Assembly: GCA_031553505.1 (NCBI GenBank)
Contig: JAVBLP010000008.1
Span: forward strand, 1-40,038
Length of the DNA: 40,038 bases
Direction of reading: 5' to 3'
Source of the DNA: JAVBLP01 sp031553505
GTDB lineage: Bacteria > Elusimicrobiota > Endomicrobiia > Endomicrobiales > Endomicrobiaceae
Position numbers and translations under genes: made by a program. Of this stretch, positions 33,389 to 40,038 are shown one piece after another (within the stretch, counting starts at the first letter, position 1; every line of letters starts with the position of its first letter). The notes under the pieces are model-generated. The model did not search any database, was not told the DNA's origin, and worked only from the letters and a program-made list of their open reading frames with translations.

Positions 33389-34260
33389 GAGCGGTCTTTT
33401 AAATCCTTTAATTGTTCTTTTACGCCCTTTAAAACATCGCGTATCATGGAAGGTATCAGGTATAAACCTTTAACTTTCCTGTATTTTTTAAAAAAATCAT
33501 GCGCCGTAAAGTCAAAACCGACATCGTAACCGACTTTTTGGCTTAAATAGTATTTATGCTGTTGTATCCATACATAAAGATCGGTATATGTCCTGTGTGG
33601 AAAACCTGCCAAAACGTCTTCTTCATTAATTATTGCAACAGCAGGCAAAAAACGGTATTCATACCAGTGGTAAGCGGCGTAAATTATGGGTTTTTTCTGA
33701 AATTCACCTTTGTTATAGCTGTTTTTGTAATTTTCTATCTCTTCATAAAGCTTGCCGTAGCTGACAAGCTCAGTAACTTTAAGCGGATACTTTAAAACGG
33801 TGTTAGAAAAGCTTGTTTTTGCCAGAAAAGAGTGCTCTTCAAGCTTAATTAAAAACTCTTTGGCTCTATCTGTGCTGTATGTGTAGGTTTTGTTTGGGGA
33901 AATATCAAATTCAAACTGTACTTCAATGACTTCCGCGTCTATATATTTGGCGTTAAAAACCTTTTTCGCGACAGTAAGCCTGTGATGGCCGTCTATTACA
34001 AAATAGTTGTCTAAAATCTGGTAAACTTTTATTGGAGGGAAGTTTACGCCGCCAAGCATGCCGCGTTTTATGCTTTCATATCTGAGTCCCAGATCGCCCC
34101 TGTGGGGCAGGAGGTTTTCCGAAAAATCATTATATCTGCCAAGGCTGCCTACTATTTTATCAGTTTCAATAGCTTGCACGCCTCTGTCTTTAAGCTTATA
34201 TTTCTGTAAATTTTTTTCTATAGACCCAAAATCGACCAAAACATCTTTAGTTTCGCTCAT
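33385..34260 (-). CDS. ParB/sulfiredoxin-fold protein
   Basis: The N-terminal half matches the ParB N-domain pattern: ETDKIVGSLGRYNDF, then FPPIKVYQI and FVIDGHHRLTVAKK. ParB itself has GERR in the place of DGHHR; the DGHHR form is seen in stand-alone ParB-fold enzymes, some of which are kinases of free serine. No helix-turn-helix typical of chromosome-partition ParB is evident, and there is no parA neighbour. The C-terminal half (from about residue 130) is rich in Tyr and Lys and unrecognised. I choose ATG at 34260 (291 residues), because AAAGG lies 8 bases before it; a GTG at 34269 is the longer option. It overlaps the phosphoesterase gene by 4 bases, so the two are co-translated. Confidence 0.75.
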   Translation of the reverse strand: MSETKDVLVDFGSIEKNLQKYKLKDRGVQAIETDKIVGSLGRYNDFSENLLPHRGDLGLRYESIKRGMLGGVNFPPIKVYQILDNYFVIDGHHRLTVAKKVFNAKYIDAEVIEVQFEFDISPNKTYTYSTDRAKEFLIKLEEHSFLAKTSFSNTVLKYPLKVTELVSYGKLYEEIENYKNSYNKGEFQKKPIIYAAYHWYEYRFLPAVAIINEEDVLAGFPHRTYTDLYVWIQQHKYYLSQKVGYDVGFDFTAHDFFKKYRKVKGLYLIPSMIRDVLKGVKEQLKDLKDRS

Positions 34261-34286
34261 GTGCCACACCTTTATAAATAAAAAAA

Positions 34287-34372
34287 TGGGCGGAGAGGGA
34301 ATCGAACCCTCACGGCTCTTGCGAGCCTCAGGATTTTAAGTCCTGTGCGTCTGCCAGTTCCGCCATCCGCCC
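34287..34372 (-). tRNA. tRNA-Leu (anticodon UAA)
   Basis: Acceptor GGGCGGA/TCCGCCC with discriminator A, D-arm GGCAGACGC, anticodon arm CAGGA-CTTAAAA-TCCTG, a long variable arm with GGCTC-GCAA-GAGCC and T-arm GGTTCGATTCC. The anticodon UAA reads UUA/UUG. No CCA is encoded; a T-run (TTTTTTTATT) follows at once. It stands 27 bases ahead of the ParB-like gene. Confidence 0.97.
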
Positions 34373-34439
34373 ATCTTAAGGATATCATTACATCTTTTTA
34401 TCTGTTTTTTCAAAGAAAATTTAACTTTCAGCAAAAAGG

Positions 34440-34468
34440 ATTATACTATATTTGGAAGGCTGTTTCAA
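34440..34468 (-). promoter_or_regulatory. Consensus promoter for tRNA-Leu(UAA) and probably the giant-protein operon
   Basis: TTGAAA (34468-34463), a 17-base spacer and a perfect TATAAT (34445-34440). It begins immediately after the pilin stop codon. The predicted start leaves about 60 bases before the tRNA. A second candidate, TTGAAA with TAATGA, lies closer to the tRNA. Confidence 0.75.
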
Positions 34469-34846
34469 TTACTCAGAAGTAAGAATTACCCCTTCTAACT
34501 CTTTACTGCCTTTTACTTTTACTATAAAGCCATCGCCGTTTTTCTCAACCGCAAACTCTTTAAAATATGAGTTTCCGGACGTATTTATTCCTAAAGCGGC
34601 ATTAGAATTTGCCCATCCCGTATAAACATATCTGCCGTTTAGCGCATAATAAGTTTTTTCGGCATTAACAAGCGAATTGATAAACATTTTGCCTTCAAGC
34701 TCTTTTGATTTTTGAATCTGCCGTTCGCCCGTTTTAGCGGACTGTACAGTATTGCCTCCGTAATTTTTGAAGGCGGCAATGCCGATTACACCTAAAACAA
34801 CGATAACTATAAGTATCTCAATTACGCCGAATCCTTTATTATTCAT
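34469..34846 (-). CDS. Type IV pilin-like protein
   Basis: A 125-residue prepilin-like protein. The short leader MNNKG is followed by the cleavage site Gly5-Phe6, with Glu at mature position 5 (residue 10) and the hydrophobic IEILIVIVVLGVIGIAAF helix. These are the hallmarks of type IV pilins and type II secretion pseudopilins, cleaved by PilD-type peptidase. The C-terminal part is short with NGRYVYTGW and a small beta-rich domain, as in minor pilins of low-GC anaerobes. No ribosome binding site is visible; a -10 box ends 6 bases before the ATG, so the mRNA may be leaderless. No other pilus gene is adjacent. Confidence 0.88.
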   Translation of the reverse strand: MNNKGFGVIEILIVIVVLGVIGIAAFKNYGGNTVQSAKTGERQIQKSKELEGKMFINSLVNAEKTYYALNGRYVYTGWANSNAALGINTSGNSYFKEFAVEKNGDGFIVKVKGSKELEGVILTSE

Positions 34847-34852
34847 GGCATG

Positions 34853-34882
34853 ATTCTACAACATTTTGCTTTGTTTTCGCAA
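34853..34882 (-). promoter_or_regulatory. Possible pilin promoter giving a leaderless mRNA
   Basis: TTGCGA (34882-34877), an 18-base spacer and TAGAAT (34858-34853) place the expected transcription start on the pilin ATG itself. Confidence 0.45.
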
Positions 34883-34892
34883 TACGAACAAA

Positions 34893-34929
34893 AAAACCGG
34901 CAGAAGATTAAATTTCCCCTGCCGGTTTT
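34893..34929 (-). terminator. Intrinsic terminator after the autotransporter-like gene
   Basis: AAAACCGGCAG (34919-34929, minus sense) pairs perfectly with CTGCCGGTTTT (34893-34903) and is followed by more T. It begins 67 bases past the stop codon. Confidence 0.9.
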
Positions 34930-34995
34930 AGCGTTGTTTGCTCGGTTTGTTATTTTTAAAATGCTTCTTTCATTGTCTGTTATTTTAACTTTTAC

Positions 34996-37900
34996 CTATT
35001 CAACAAATATTTCGGTTCTTCTGTTGACAGCCCTGCCCGCTTTGGTTTTATTGGTAGCAATTGGCATCTCAGAAGCAAAACCTACGTATTCAAGCTTATC
35101 GGCAGGAAGTCCGGCTTTTACAAATTCATCATAAACGGCTTTTGCTCTTGCTTTTGAAAGTTTTCTGTTAAGGGCTTTGCCACCCGTACTGTCAGTATGC
35201 CCTTCAACCGTTATTCTCTTAAAATCGTATGAAGAAAGGTCTTTCGCAAGATCGGCAATTGATTTCCTTGAACTTTCAGTCAATTCAGAGCTGCCGGATT
35301 TAAAAGTAGCAACGCCCATGCTGATTGTTTTAATCATCGGCCTATTTCTTCTTTCCTCAGCTTCCTTTTTCTTCGCCGCAAGCATGGCGTCATTCATTTC
35401 CTGTGCCATTCTTGCCTGCCTTTCTTCTTCTATCCTTGCAGCTTCAGCGGCTTCAGCGGCAAGCCTTCCCTGTTCTTCCGCTTCTGCCTGGGCTCTTAAC
35501 TGTTTTTCAAGTTCAGCTTCTTCTTTAGCTCTCTGCAGGTCTTCCTGGCTTGGCAGGCTCGATTTTTTGGCTTTCTGGCAGAAAGTGTAGCGTATTCCGA
35601 CATTGGCATATATGTTTTCATACCTGTCTGCCGTAAAGTAATTTGCGTTTGCAAACAATTTCCAGTCTTCAGAGATTCTTACGCTCGCGCCAATCTTGCC
35701 GCCTACCGCGTTTTTGCCTTCTTCAGAACCCACTATATTCATTTTTTCGTTAGTATTTTCAAATCTTGCTTCTATTTCCGGCAATGAACCTTCCGCTAGA
35801 TATTTATATTCGCCGCCGATATACCAGCCTAATATTTCACCTTCGCCTTTAACCCCGAGCCCGGCTCTCGCGGCTATTCTGTTGTATGTATCTTCGTTTA
35901 CATTAAGGTTAAGGCTTTGCGCGTCTTTTTCTTTAATTTCATCATAACGGCTGCTCTTTATTTCCGCGCCGACATAAGGCCTCAACTGTATATCGCTGCT
36001 CAAAGGTATCATGACGGCAGCTTCCAAATCTCCGCCAATTGTCATTCCGTTAAAATCTGCTTTTGCGGTTCTGTCCATGAAAGGTATATATCTTTCGGTA
36101 TTATACATATCATAGCTGCCGCTTACCAAAGCTTTCAATTCCCAGTATTCTTTCACGTATCCGCCATAGAAACCAAGGCCCGCATTGTTAATGCTTGCGG
36201 TATTTTTCGGATCCTGTTTTACGTCATGATAGTTGTATTTTCCGTAAACGCCGAACATCAAATCCGTTCCGGAGAAATACCTGTCATAACCTATCATGGC
36301 TCCTACAGACATATCTTTGTAATCGTTTATAGAATTATCATCAGCCTTAAATGTTTCATGGTTGCCTCTTGCCTGTGCCCATAAGCCGTTGCTTGTATGG
36401 CCGTAGAGGCAGTGGTTCATTATTTTGTCGTAAATTTCATTGCTTTCACTGTCCATTCCGCCGCTTCTTATAACGTTGGCAAGGAAGTAGCCCGCCGCCT
36501 GGCCGAGAGCTTCTTTCGCTTCGTCATCGCTCATTCCGTCTATCTTATTGATTACGTCATCAATATCCGTTCCTGAAACAGTATTAGGCGAAAGAATGTC
36601 ATATACCCTTGCGGTCTCTTTTTGGTTATGGGTGAGTCCCGGCAATGACGAGAAGTCCGTAGCTTTGCCGTTGCCAAAAACCGTCAATGTTATCCAGTCA
36701 TTTGTATATAGACCGTAATCAAATATCGCGGTAGAAGTGTCTATTTTTACGTCATAGAATATGTCGCTGAAATTACCTGTCAATGAACCGTACTGCATAA
36801 GCTGGAACGTCTTTTGGCCGAATCTAGTGTTCTTCATTACTATTTCCAGTTCGCTGGAAGAACCGAGATTAATTGAGCCGTCAGCCGTTATCTTGTCGCT
36901 TGAAGCATCATCTCCTGCATTGACGGCGATTTCCATAGTTATTTTGCCGTCATTGTCCAAATTTTCAACTTTCAAGAGATTTTCCGCGCCGTCTGCCATA
37001 TTTATATGCGAGCCCGCATTATTGGTAAACGTTCCCGCGGCAAGGCTTGCCCCGTTTTTAAAGTTGAAGCTGCCGCCTGCCAATGCGTTTATTTCAATAT
37101 CAGCCTGGTTATCTAAACCATTGCCGTAGAAGTTGAAAGCGCCGTTACCGCCGTAATACATCTTGGCGTTTATAGAGCTTCCCGCTATGCCGTCAAACAC
37201 TTCAACGCTTGTGCCTGCTGCGGTTAAAAAGTAAACTTCGCTGTTATCGCCAATGTAAAGCCCGTTTGCGATGCCGCCGGCAGTATTGCCTCTGAATACT
37301 GTCTGCGTGCTTGTTCCCATATCCGTAACGTTAAATGTCACGCTTGAATTTTCAACATATACCGCGCCGCCCGCGTCAAGCGAGGTATTTCCTATAAAGC
37401 TTGCGTTTGCAAACTCAACTATGGAATTGCCTGCAATGTGCGCCGCGCCTCCTGAAGATGCCGCATTGTTATAACCGAATGTAGCGGTTCCGCTTGTAAA
37501 GGATACGTTCGCTCCGTTAAGCGCGGTTACCGCTCCGCCCGCTACAGCGGTATTGCTTGAAAATACCGGGCTGTTGCTGCTAAATATTACAACTGAGTTA
37601 TCAACATATAAAGCGCTGTTTTCATTTCCTCTGAAGTTTACGCTTCCGCCTTCAAAGCTTATTTGGCTGCTGTCTGAAGCGTAAACGCCTCCGCCAAGCA
37701 AGCCTTTATTGTTCATAAACGTCGTTACCGCGTTTCTGAAAGTTATAACCGTATCTTCGGTAAATATCGCTCCGCCGTTACCCGCAGACGCTTCGTTACC
37801 GGTAAAGTTTACTGCAACATCCTGGAATAAGATATCGTCAACCGCGTATATCGCGCCGCCGCTTCCTGTCAAAGCTTTGTTTCCGGTAAAGTTAACCGTC

Positions 37901-40038
37901 CCGTTTACAAATGCGATGTTTGCAAGGTTAGAGTATATAGCTCCGCCGTTTGCCGCTGTATTGCTTGTAAAGTTTACGATTCCGCTAAAGTTCATAACGG
38001 CATTGTCAGCATATACCGCTCCGCCAAACAGATTTGCTTTATTATTGATAAATGAGGTTGAACCTCCGTTAAATGTAACGGAACCTTCAACAACCATCGC
38101 GCCGCCGTACATATCGGTTTCATTTCCGCTCATATTAGTTACAGTATTGCTAAACAATGCTTCTGACGTATCCGCCACATATACCGCGCCCGCTCCGGAA
38201 GTTGAAACGCCGGAGGAAACATTACCCGTAAATGTTATACTGCTGTTGGTAACGGTTAAAGCCGAAGCGCCTTCAACGGATATCGCGCCGCCTACGCCCG
38301 CTGTATTGCTTGTAAACGCTACATTTGAGTCCGCAAAACTTAAATCACTGTCTCCAAGATAAACCGCGCCGCCGTCCGCGCTTGATTTGTTTCTGTTAAA
38401 TGCCGCGGCTGCGTTTGTAAATGCCGCTGTGGAGTTAACAAGAGCCAATGCGCCGCCTTTTGTTATGTATGACAAAGGTAAGCTTGTATCTGTAAGAGCA
38501 GAGTTCCCTGTAAAAGTAGTAACGCTGCTGAAGTTTACCATAGCGTTTTCAACATATACAGCGCCGCCTGCCGTGCTGGAAGCGTTATTTTCAAATACCG
38601 TTCTGCCTGCAAATATAGCTGTAGTGCCGGAGGCAAGATAAACGGCTCCTCCGGAGCTTGCGGCAACGTTTCCGCTGAAAGTAACTGAACTTGAATTTGT
38701 AAAGTTTATAATGGAACCATCTGCGTATACGGCTCCGCCCGTTGCCGTGCTTGAAATATTATTTTCAAACAAAGCGGTTCCTTTAAACACGGCAGTGCTT
38801 GGGTTTTGCAGATATAAAGCCCCACCTGAACCAAAAGCAGTATTATTTTTGAAAGCAACATTGCTTCCATTTTCAAAGTTCAACAAACTATTGTCATATG
38901 CTATTACCGCTCCGGCATAACTGTTTGCTATATTGCCTTCAAATAAAACTTCTCCGCTAAAAGCTGCCGTACTGCCGCTTAAAAGCATGGCACCGCCGGA
39001 ATTATTTGCAAAATTGTTTTTAAATACCGTCATCGTTGAAGTTAAAAACTCCACAGAAGAATTAACCACAGCCAGAGCCGCCCCATTTCCGCCGGAAGCA
39101 GTATTATTTTCGAACAATGCCGACTTGGCAAATTTAGCATTAACAGTGTGTAAATAAACTGCTCCGGCAGTGCTTGCAGAATTGCTGCTGAATACAACCG
39201 AGTCTGCTCCGCTGAAATCTGCTAAACCTCCGTTAATTGCCGCAAAAGCGCCGCCCGAACTATTTGTGCTGGTATTATTTTCAAATTGTACGCTTCCTGT
39301 AAATGTCGTAGTACTGTTGCTTGCATGTAATGCGCCGCCTGTGCTGCCTGTCCGGCTGATTTTGTTATCTTTAAAAACGGTTGTACCGTTAAACTCCGTA
39401 TTAGAATTTCTCAAATACACAGCTCCGCCGGAATCATTCGCAGTATTATTTTCAAACAACGTAAATTCGTCAAAAGTTGCCGAGCTTTGGCTTAAGTACA
39501 CAGCTCCGGCGTTTCCTGTAACGGACAAAGCCGCATTACTGCTGAATGTTACGCTGCTGAACGTTAATACCGAACCATTTTCAGCGTATACCGCGCCTCC
39601 GCTGCTCCCTGCTGTGTTATTTCTAAATAGTGTATTTTGTATTGTTACATTACCGCTATTTGAGTATATCGCGCCTCCGTTTACAGTTGACATATTGTCA
39701 TCAAGTATCACGTTATCAAGCAGCGCCGTTGCCGCTGTCGTGCTTATCCTTAATACCGAACCGCTTCCCGTTATTCCCGCGCTTGATACCGTTATATTCT
39801 GTAATGTAAACTCTGTCGCATCCACCAAATTGAAGAATGAGCCTCTTCCGCCAAGTACTATGCCTGTTGAGCTTGTCAATACGCCCGATATTATTAAATC
39901 TTCCGCATTGCCGCCTGTTCCGTGTACCAAGAATTCACCGTATGCCGTATCGGTCAAGCTCTTATCTATATAATAATACTCCTTGCCTGCTCCGCTCTTG
40001 GCAAGTTCAAATGCCCTTGTGCCTTCCGTCTTGTTGGC
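34996..40038 (-). CDS. Autotransporter-like surface protein: Pmp-type beta-helix repeats, beta barrel, linker, C-terminal OmpA domain (N-terminus beyond right edge)
   Basis: The frame is open from the right edge to the stop at 34996, so 1680 residues are visible and the start is outside. About the first 900 residues hold some 27 repeats built on FxxN and GGA(I/V/L)Y, such as FENNTANDSGGAVYL. This is the pattern of chlamydial polymorphic membrane proteins and predicts a right-handed beta-helix. A passenger end and an aromatic-rich, roughly 285-residue barrel (about 36420-35563) ending GIRYTF follow. Next come a 70-residue Glu/Ala/Arg-rich helical linker and an OmpA-like peptidoglycan-binding domain (35343-34999) with VEGHTDSTGG and NRRTEIFVE. 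The usual autotransporter barrel is C-terminal, so the periplasmic tail is unusual. Probable role: adhesin or surface coat anchored to the cell wall. A terminator follows. Confidence 0.88.
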   Translation of the reverse strand, partial: ANKTEGTRAFELAKSGAGKEYYYIDKSLTDTAYGEFLVHGTGGNAEDLIISGVLTSSTGIVLGGRGSFFNLVDATEFTLQNITVSSAGITGSGSVLRISTTAATALLDNVILDDNMSTVNGGAIYSNSGNVTIQNTLFRNNTAGSSGGAVYAENGSVLTFSSVTFSSNAALSVTGNAGAVYLSQSSATFDEFTLFENNTANDSGGAVYLRNSNTEFNGTTVFKDNKISRTGSTGGALHASNSTTTFTGSVQFENNTSTNSSGGAFAAINGGLADFSGADSVVFSSNSASTAGAVYLHTVNAKFAKSALFENNTASGGNGAALAVVNSSVEFLTSTMTVFKNNFANNSGGAMLLSGSTAAFSGEVLFEGNIANSYAGAVIAYDNSLLNFENGSNVAFKNNTAFGSGGALYLQNPSTAVFKGTALFENNISSTATGGAVYADGSIINFTNSSSVTFSGNVAASSGGAVYLASGTTAIFAGRTVFENNASSTAGGAVYVENAMVNFSSVTTFTGNSALTDTSLPLSYITKGGALALVNSTAAFTNAAAAFNRNKSSADGGAVYLGDSDLSFADSNVAFTSNTAGVGGAISVEGASALTVTNSSITFTGNVSSGVSTSGAGAVYVADTSEALFSNTVTNMSGNETDMYGGAMVVEGSVTFNGGSTSFINNKANLFGGAVYADNAVMNFSGIVNFTSNTAANGGAIYSNLANIAFVNGTVNFTGNKALTGSGGAIYAVDDILFQDVAVNFTGNEASAGNGGAIFTEDTVITFRNAVTTFMNNKGLLGGGVYASDSSQISFEGGSVNFRGNENSALYVDNSVVIFSSNSPVFSSNTAVAGGAVTALNGANVSFTSGTATFGYNNAASSGGAAHIAGNSIVEFANASFIGNTSLDAGGAVYVENSSVTFNVTDMGTSTQTVFRGNTAGGIANGLYIGDNSEVYFLTAAGTSVEVFDGIAGSSINAKMYYGGNGAFNFYGNGLDNQADIEINALAGGSFNFKNGASLAAGTFTNNAGSHINMADGAENLLKVENLDNDGKITMEIAVNAGDDASSDKITADGSINLGSSSELEIVMKNTRFGQKTFQLMQYGSLTGNFSDIFYDVKIDTSTAIFDYGLYTNDWITLTVFGNGKATDFSSLPGLTHNQKETARVYDILSPNTVSGTDIDDVINKIDGMSDDEAKEALGQAAGYFLANVIRSGGMDSESNEIYDKIMNHCLYGHTSNGLWAQARGNHETFKADDNSINDYKDMSVGAMIGYDRYFSGTDLMFGVYGKYNYHDVKQDPKNTASINNAGLGFYGGYVKEYWELKALVSGSYDMYNTERYIPFMDRTAKADFNGMTIGGDLEAAVMIPLSSDIQLRPYVGAEIKSSRYDEIKEKDAQSLNLNVNEDTYNRIAARAGLGVKGEGEILGWYIGGEYKYLAEGSLPEIEARFENTNEKMNIVGSEEGKNAVGGKIGASVRISEDWKLFANANYFTADRYENIYANVGIRYTFCQKAKKSSLPSQEDLQRAKEEAELEKQLRAQAEAEEQGRLAAEAAEAARIEEERQARMAQEMNDAMLAAKKKEAEERRNRPMIKTISMGVATFKSGSSELTESSRKSIADLAKDLSSYDFKRITVEGHTDSTGGKALNRKLSKARAKAVYDEFVKAGLPADKLEYVGFASEMPIATNKTKAGRAVNRRTEIFVE
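37090..39800 (-). repeat. Tandem Pmp-like (GGA[IVL]/FxxN) protein repeats
   Basis: About 27 degenerate units of roughly 25-38 residues lie within the surface protein. The DNA repeats are imperfect, with frequent GGCGG(A/C)GC words, which also explains several long but false open frames on the plus strand. Such repeats favour recombination and length variation. Confidence 0.8.

Noticed and set aside
33385..34269. Chromosome-partition ParB
   Set aside because: There is no parA, no evident helix-turn-helix and no GERR motif; only the fold-level pattern is shared.
37709..38362. 217-residue plus-strand open frame
   Set aside because: Same cause: antisense of the repeat region, with repeating TAPP-type peptides and no ribosome binding site.
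37090..39800. CRISPR-like regular repeats
   Set aside because: The repeats are degenerate, coding and in frame with protein motifs, without identical direct repeats and unique spacers.
39170..39973. 267-residue plus-strand open frame
   Set aside because: It is an antisense shadow of the GGA/FxxN repeats; repeated GCC/CCG words keep the opposite frame open. It lacks a start signal and any family resemblance.

Overview
This AT-rich 40 kb window reads as chromosomal DNA from an anaerobic, fermentative, diderm (Gram-negative-type) bacterium. The diderm call rests on a lipoprotein, an autotransporter-like beta barrel with an OmpA-type peptidoglycan-binding domain, and a type IV pilin-like gene. 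The fermentative call rests on acetate kinase, an acyl-CoA dehydrogenase with a ferredoxin-type ETF, and a full type II fatty-acid block. The style (giant multidomain exported proteins, pilin-like genes, TMTC-like membrane proteins) recalls Elusimicrobiota or Omnitrophota, but this placement is inference from memory and not proven. Every gene I can support lies on the minus strand, so transcription runs from the right end to the left. No stretch over 300 bases lacks a gene; the longest is 14985-15245 (261 bases: the serA terminator plus an AT-rich leader).

Right to left. (1) 40038-34996: a surface protein, incomplete at its N-terminus, with about 27 Pmp-like GGA(I/V/L) repeats, a beta barrel, an Ala/Glu/Arg-rich linker and a C-terminal OmpA domain; a terminator follows. 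(2) 34846-34469: a type IV pilin-like protein, apparently leaderless. (3) 34468-24160: a consensus promoter, tRNA-Leu(UAA), a ParB-fold protein, a calcineurin-like phosphoesterase, a small exported protein of unknown function, and a 2623-residue giant. The giant has a signal peptide, a ChaN/TraB-like N-domain, three adenylate-kinase-like domains, a long-type phosphofructokinase domain, two membrane segments and an unknown C-terminal region. An intrinsic terminator lies inside the end of the small gene, just before the giant. This is the most novel part of the window.

(4) 24099-15197: promoter, tRNA-Lys(CUU), tRNA-Leu(UAG), then tig, clpP, clpX, lon, a class V aminotransferase and serA, closed by a terminator. 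Protein folding and proteolysis genes run directly into a two-gene serine route. (5) 14984-13389: a TMTC-like membrane glycosyltransferase with TPRs. (6) 13338-2620: a strong promoter, then icd, ndk and ackA; a second, perfect-consensus promoter at the end of ackA; then yceD, rpmF, plsX, fabH, fabD, fabG, acpP, fabF, rnc and an acyl-CoA dehydrogenase. This couples carbon/energy genes, a ribosomal protein and membrane lipid synthesis. (7) 2604-380: a 16-bp perfect inverted repeat laid over a promoter, etfB, etfA with two [4Fe-4S] clusters, and a terminator. (8) 312-1: a promoter and the start of a lipoprotein gene that leaves the window.

The acyl-CoA dehydrogenase and EtfBA probably work together, possibly as an electron-bifurcating complex. 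No rRNA, CRISPR array, insertion sequence or phage gene was seen.
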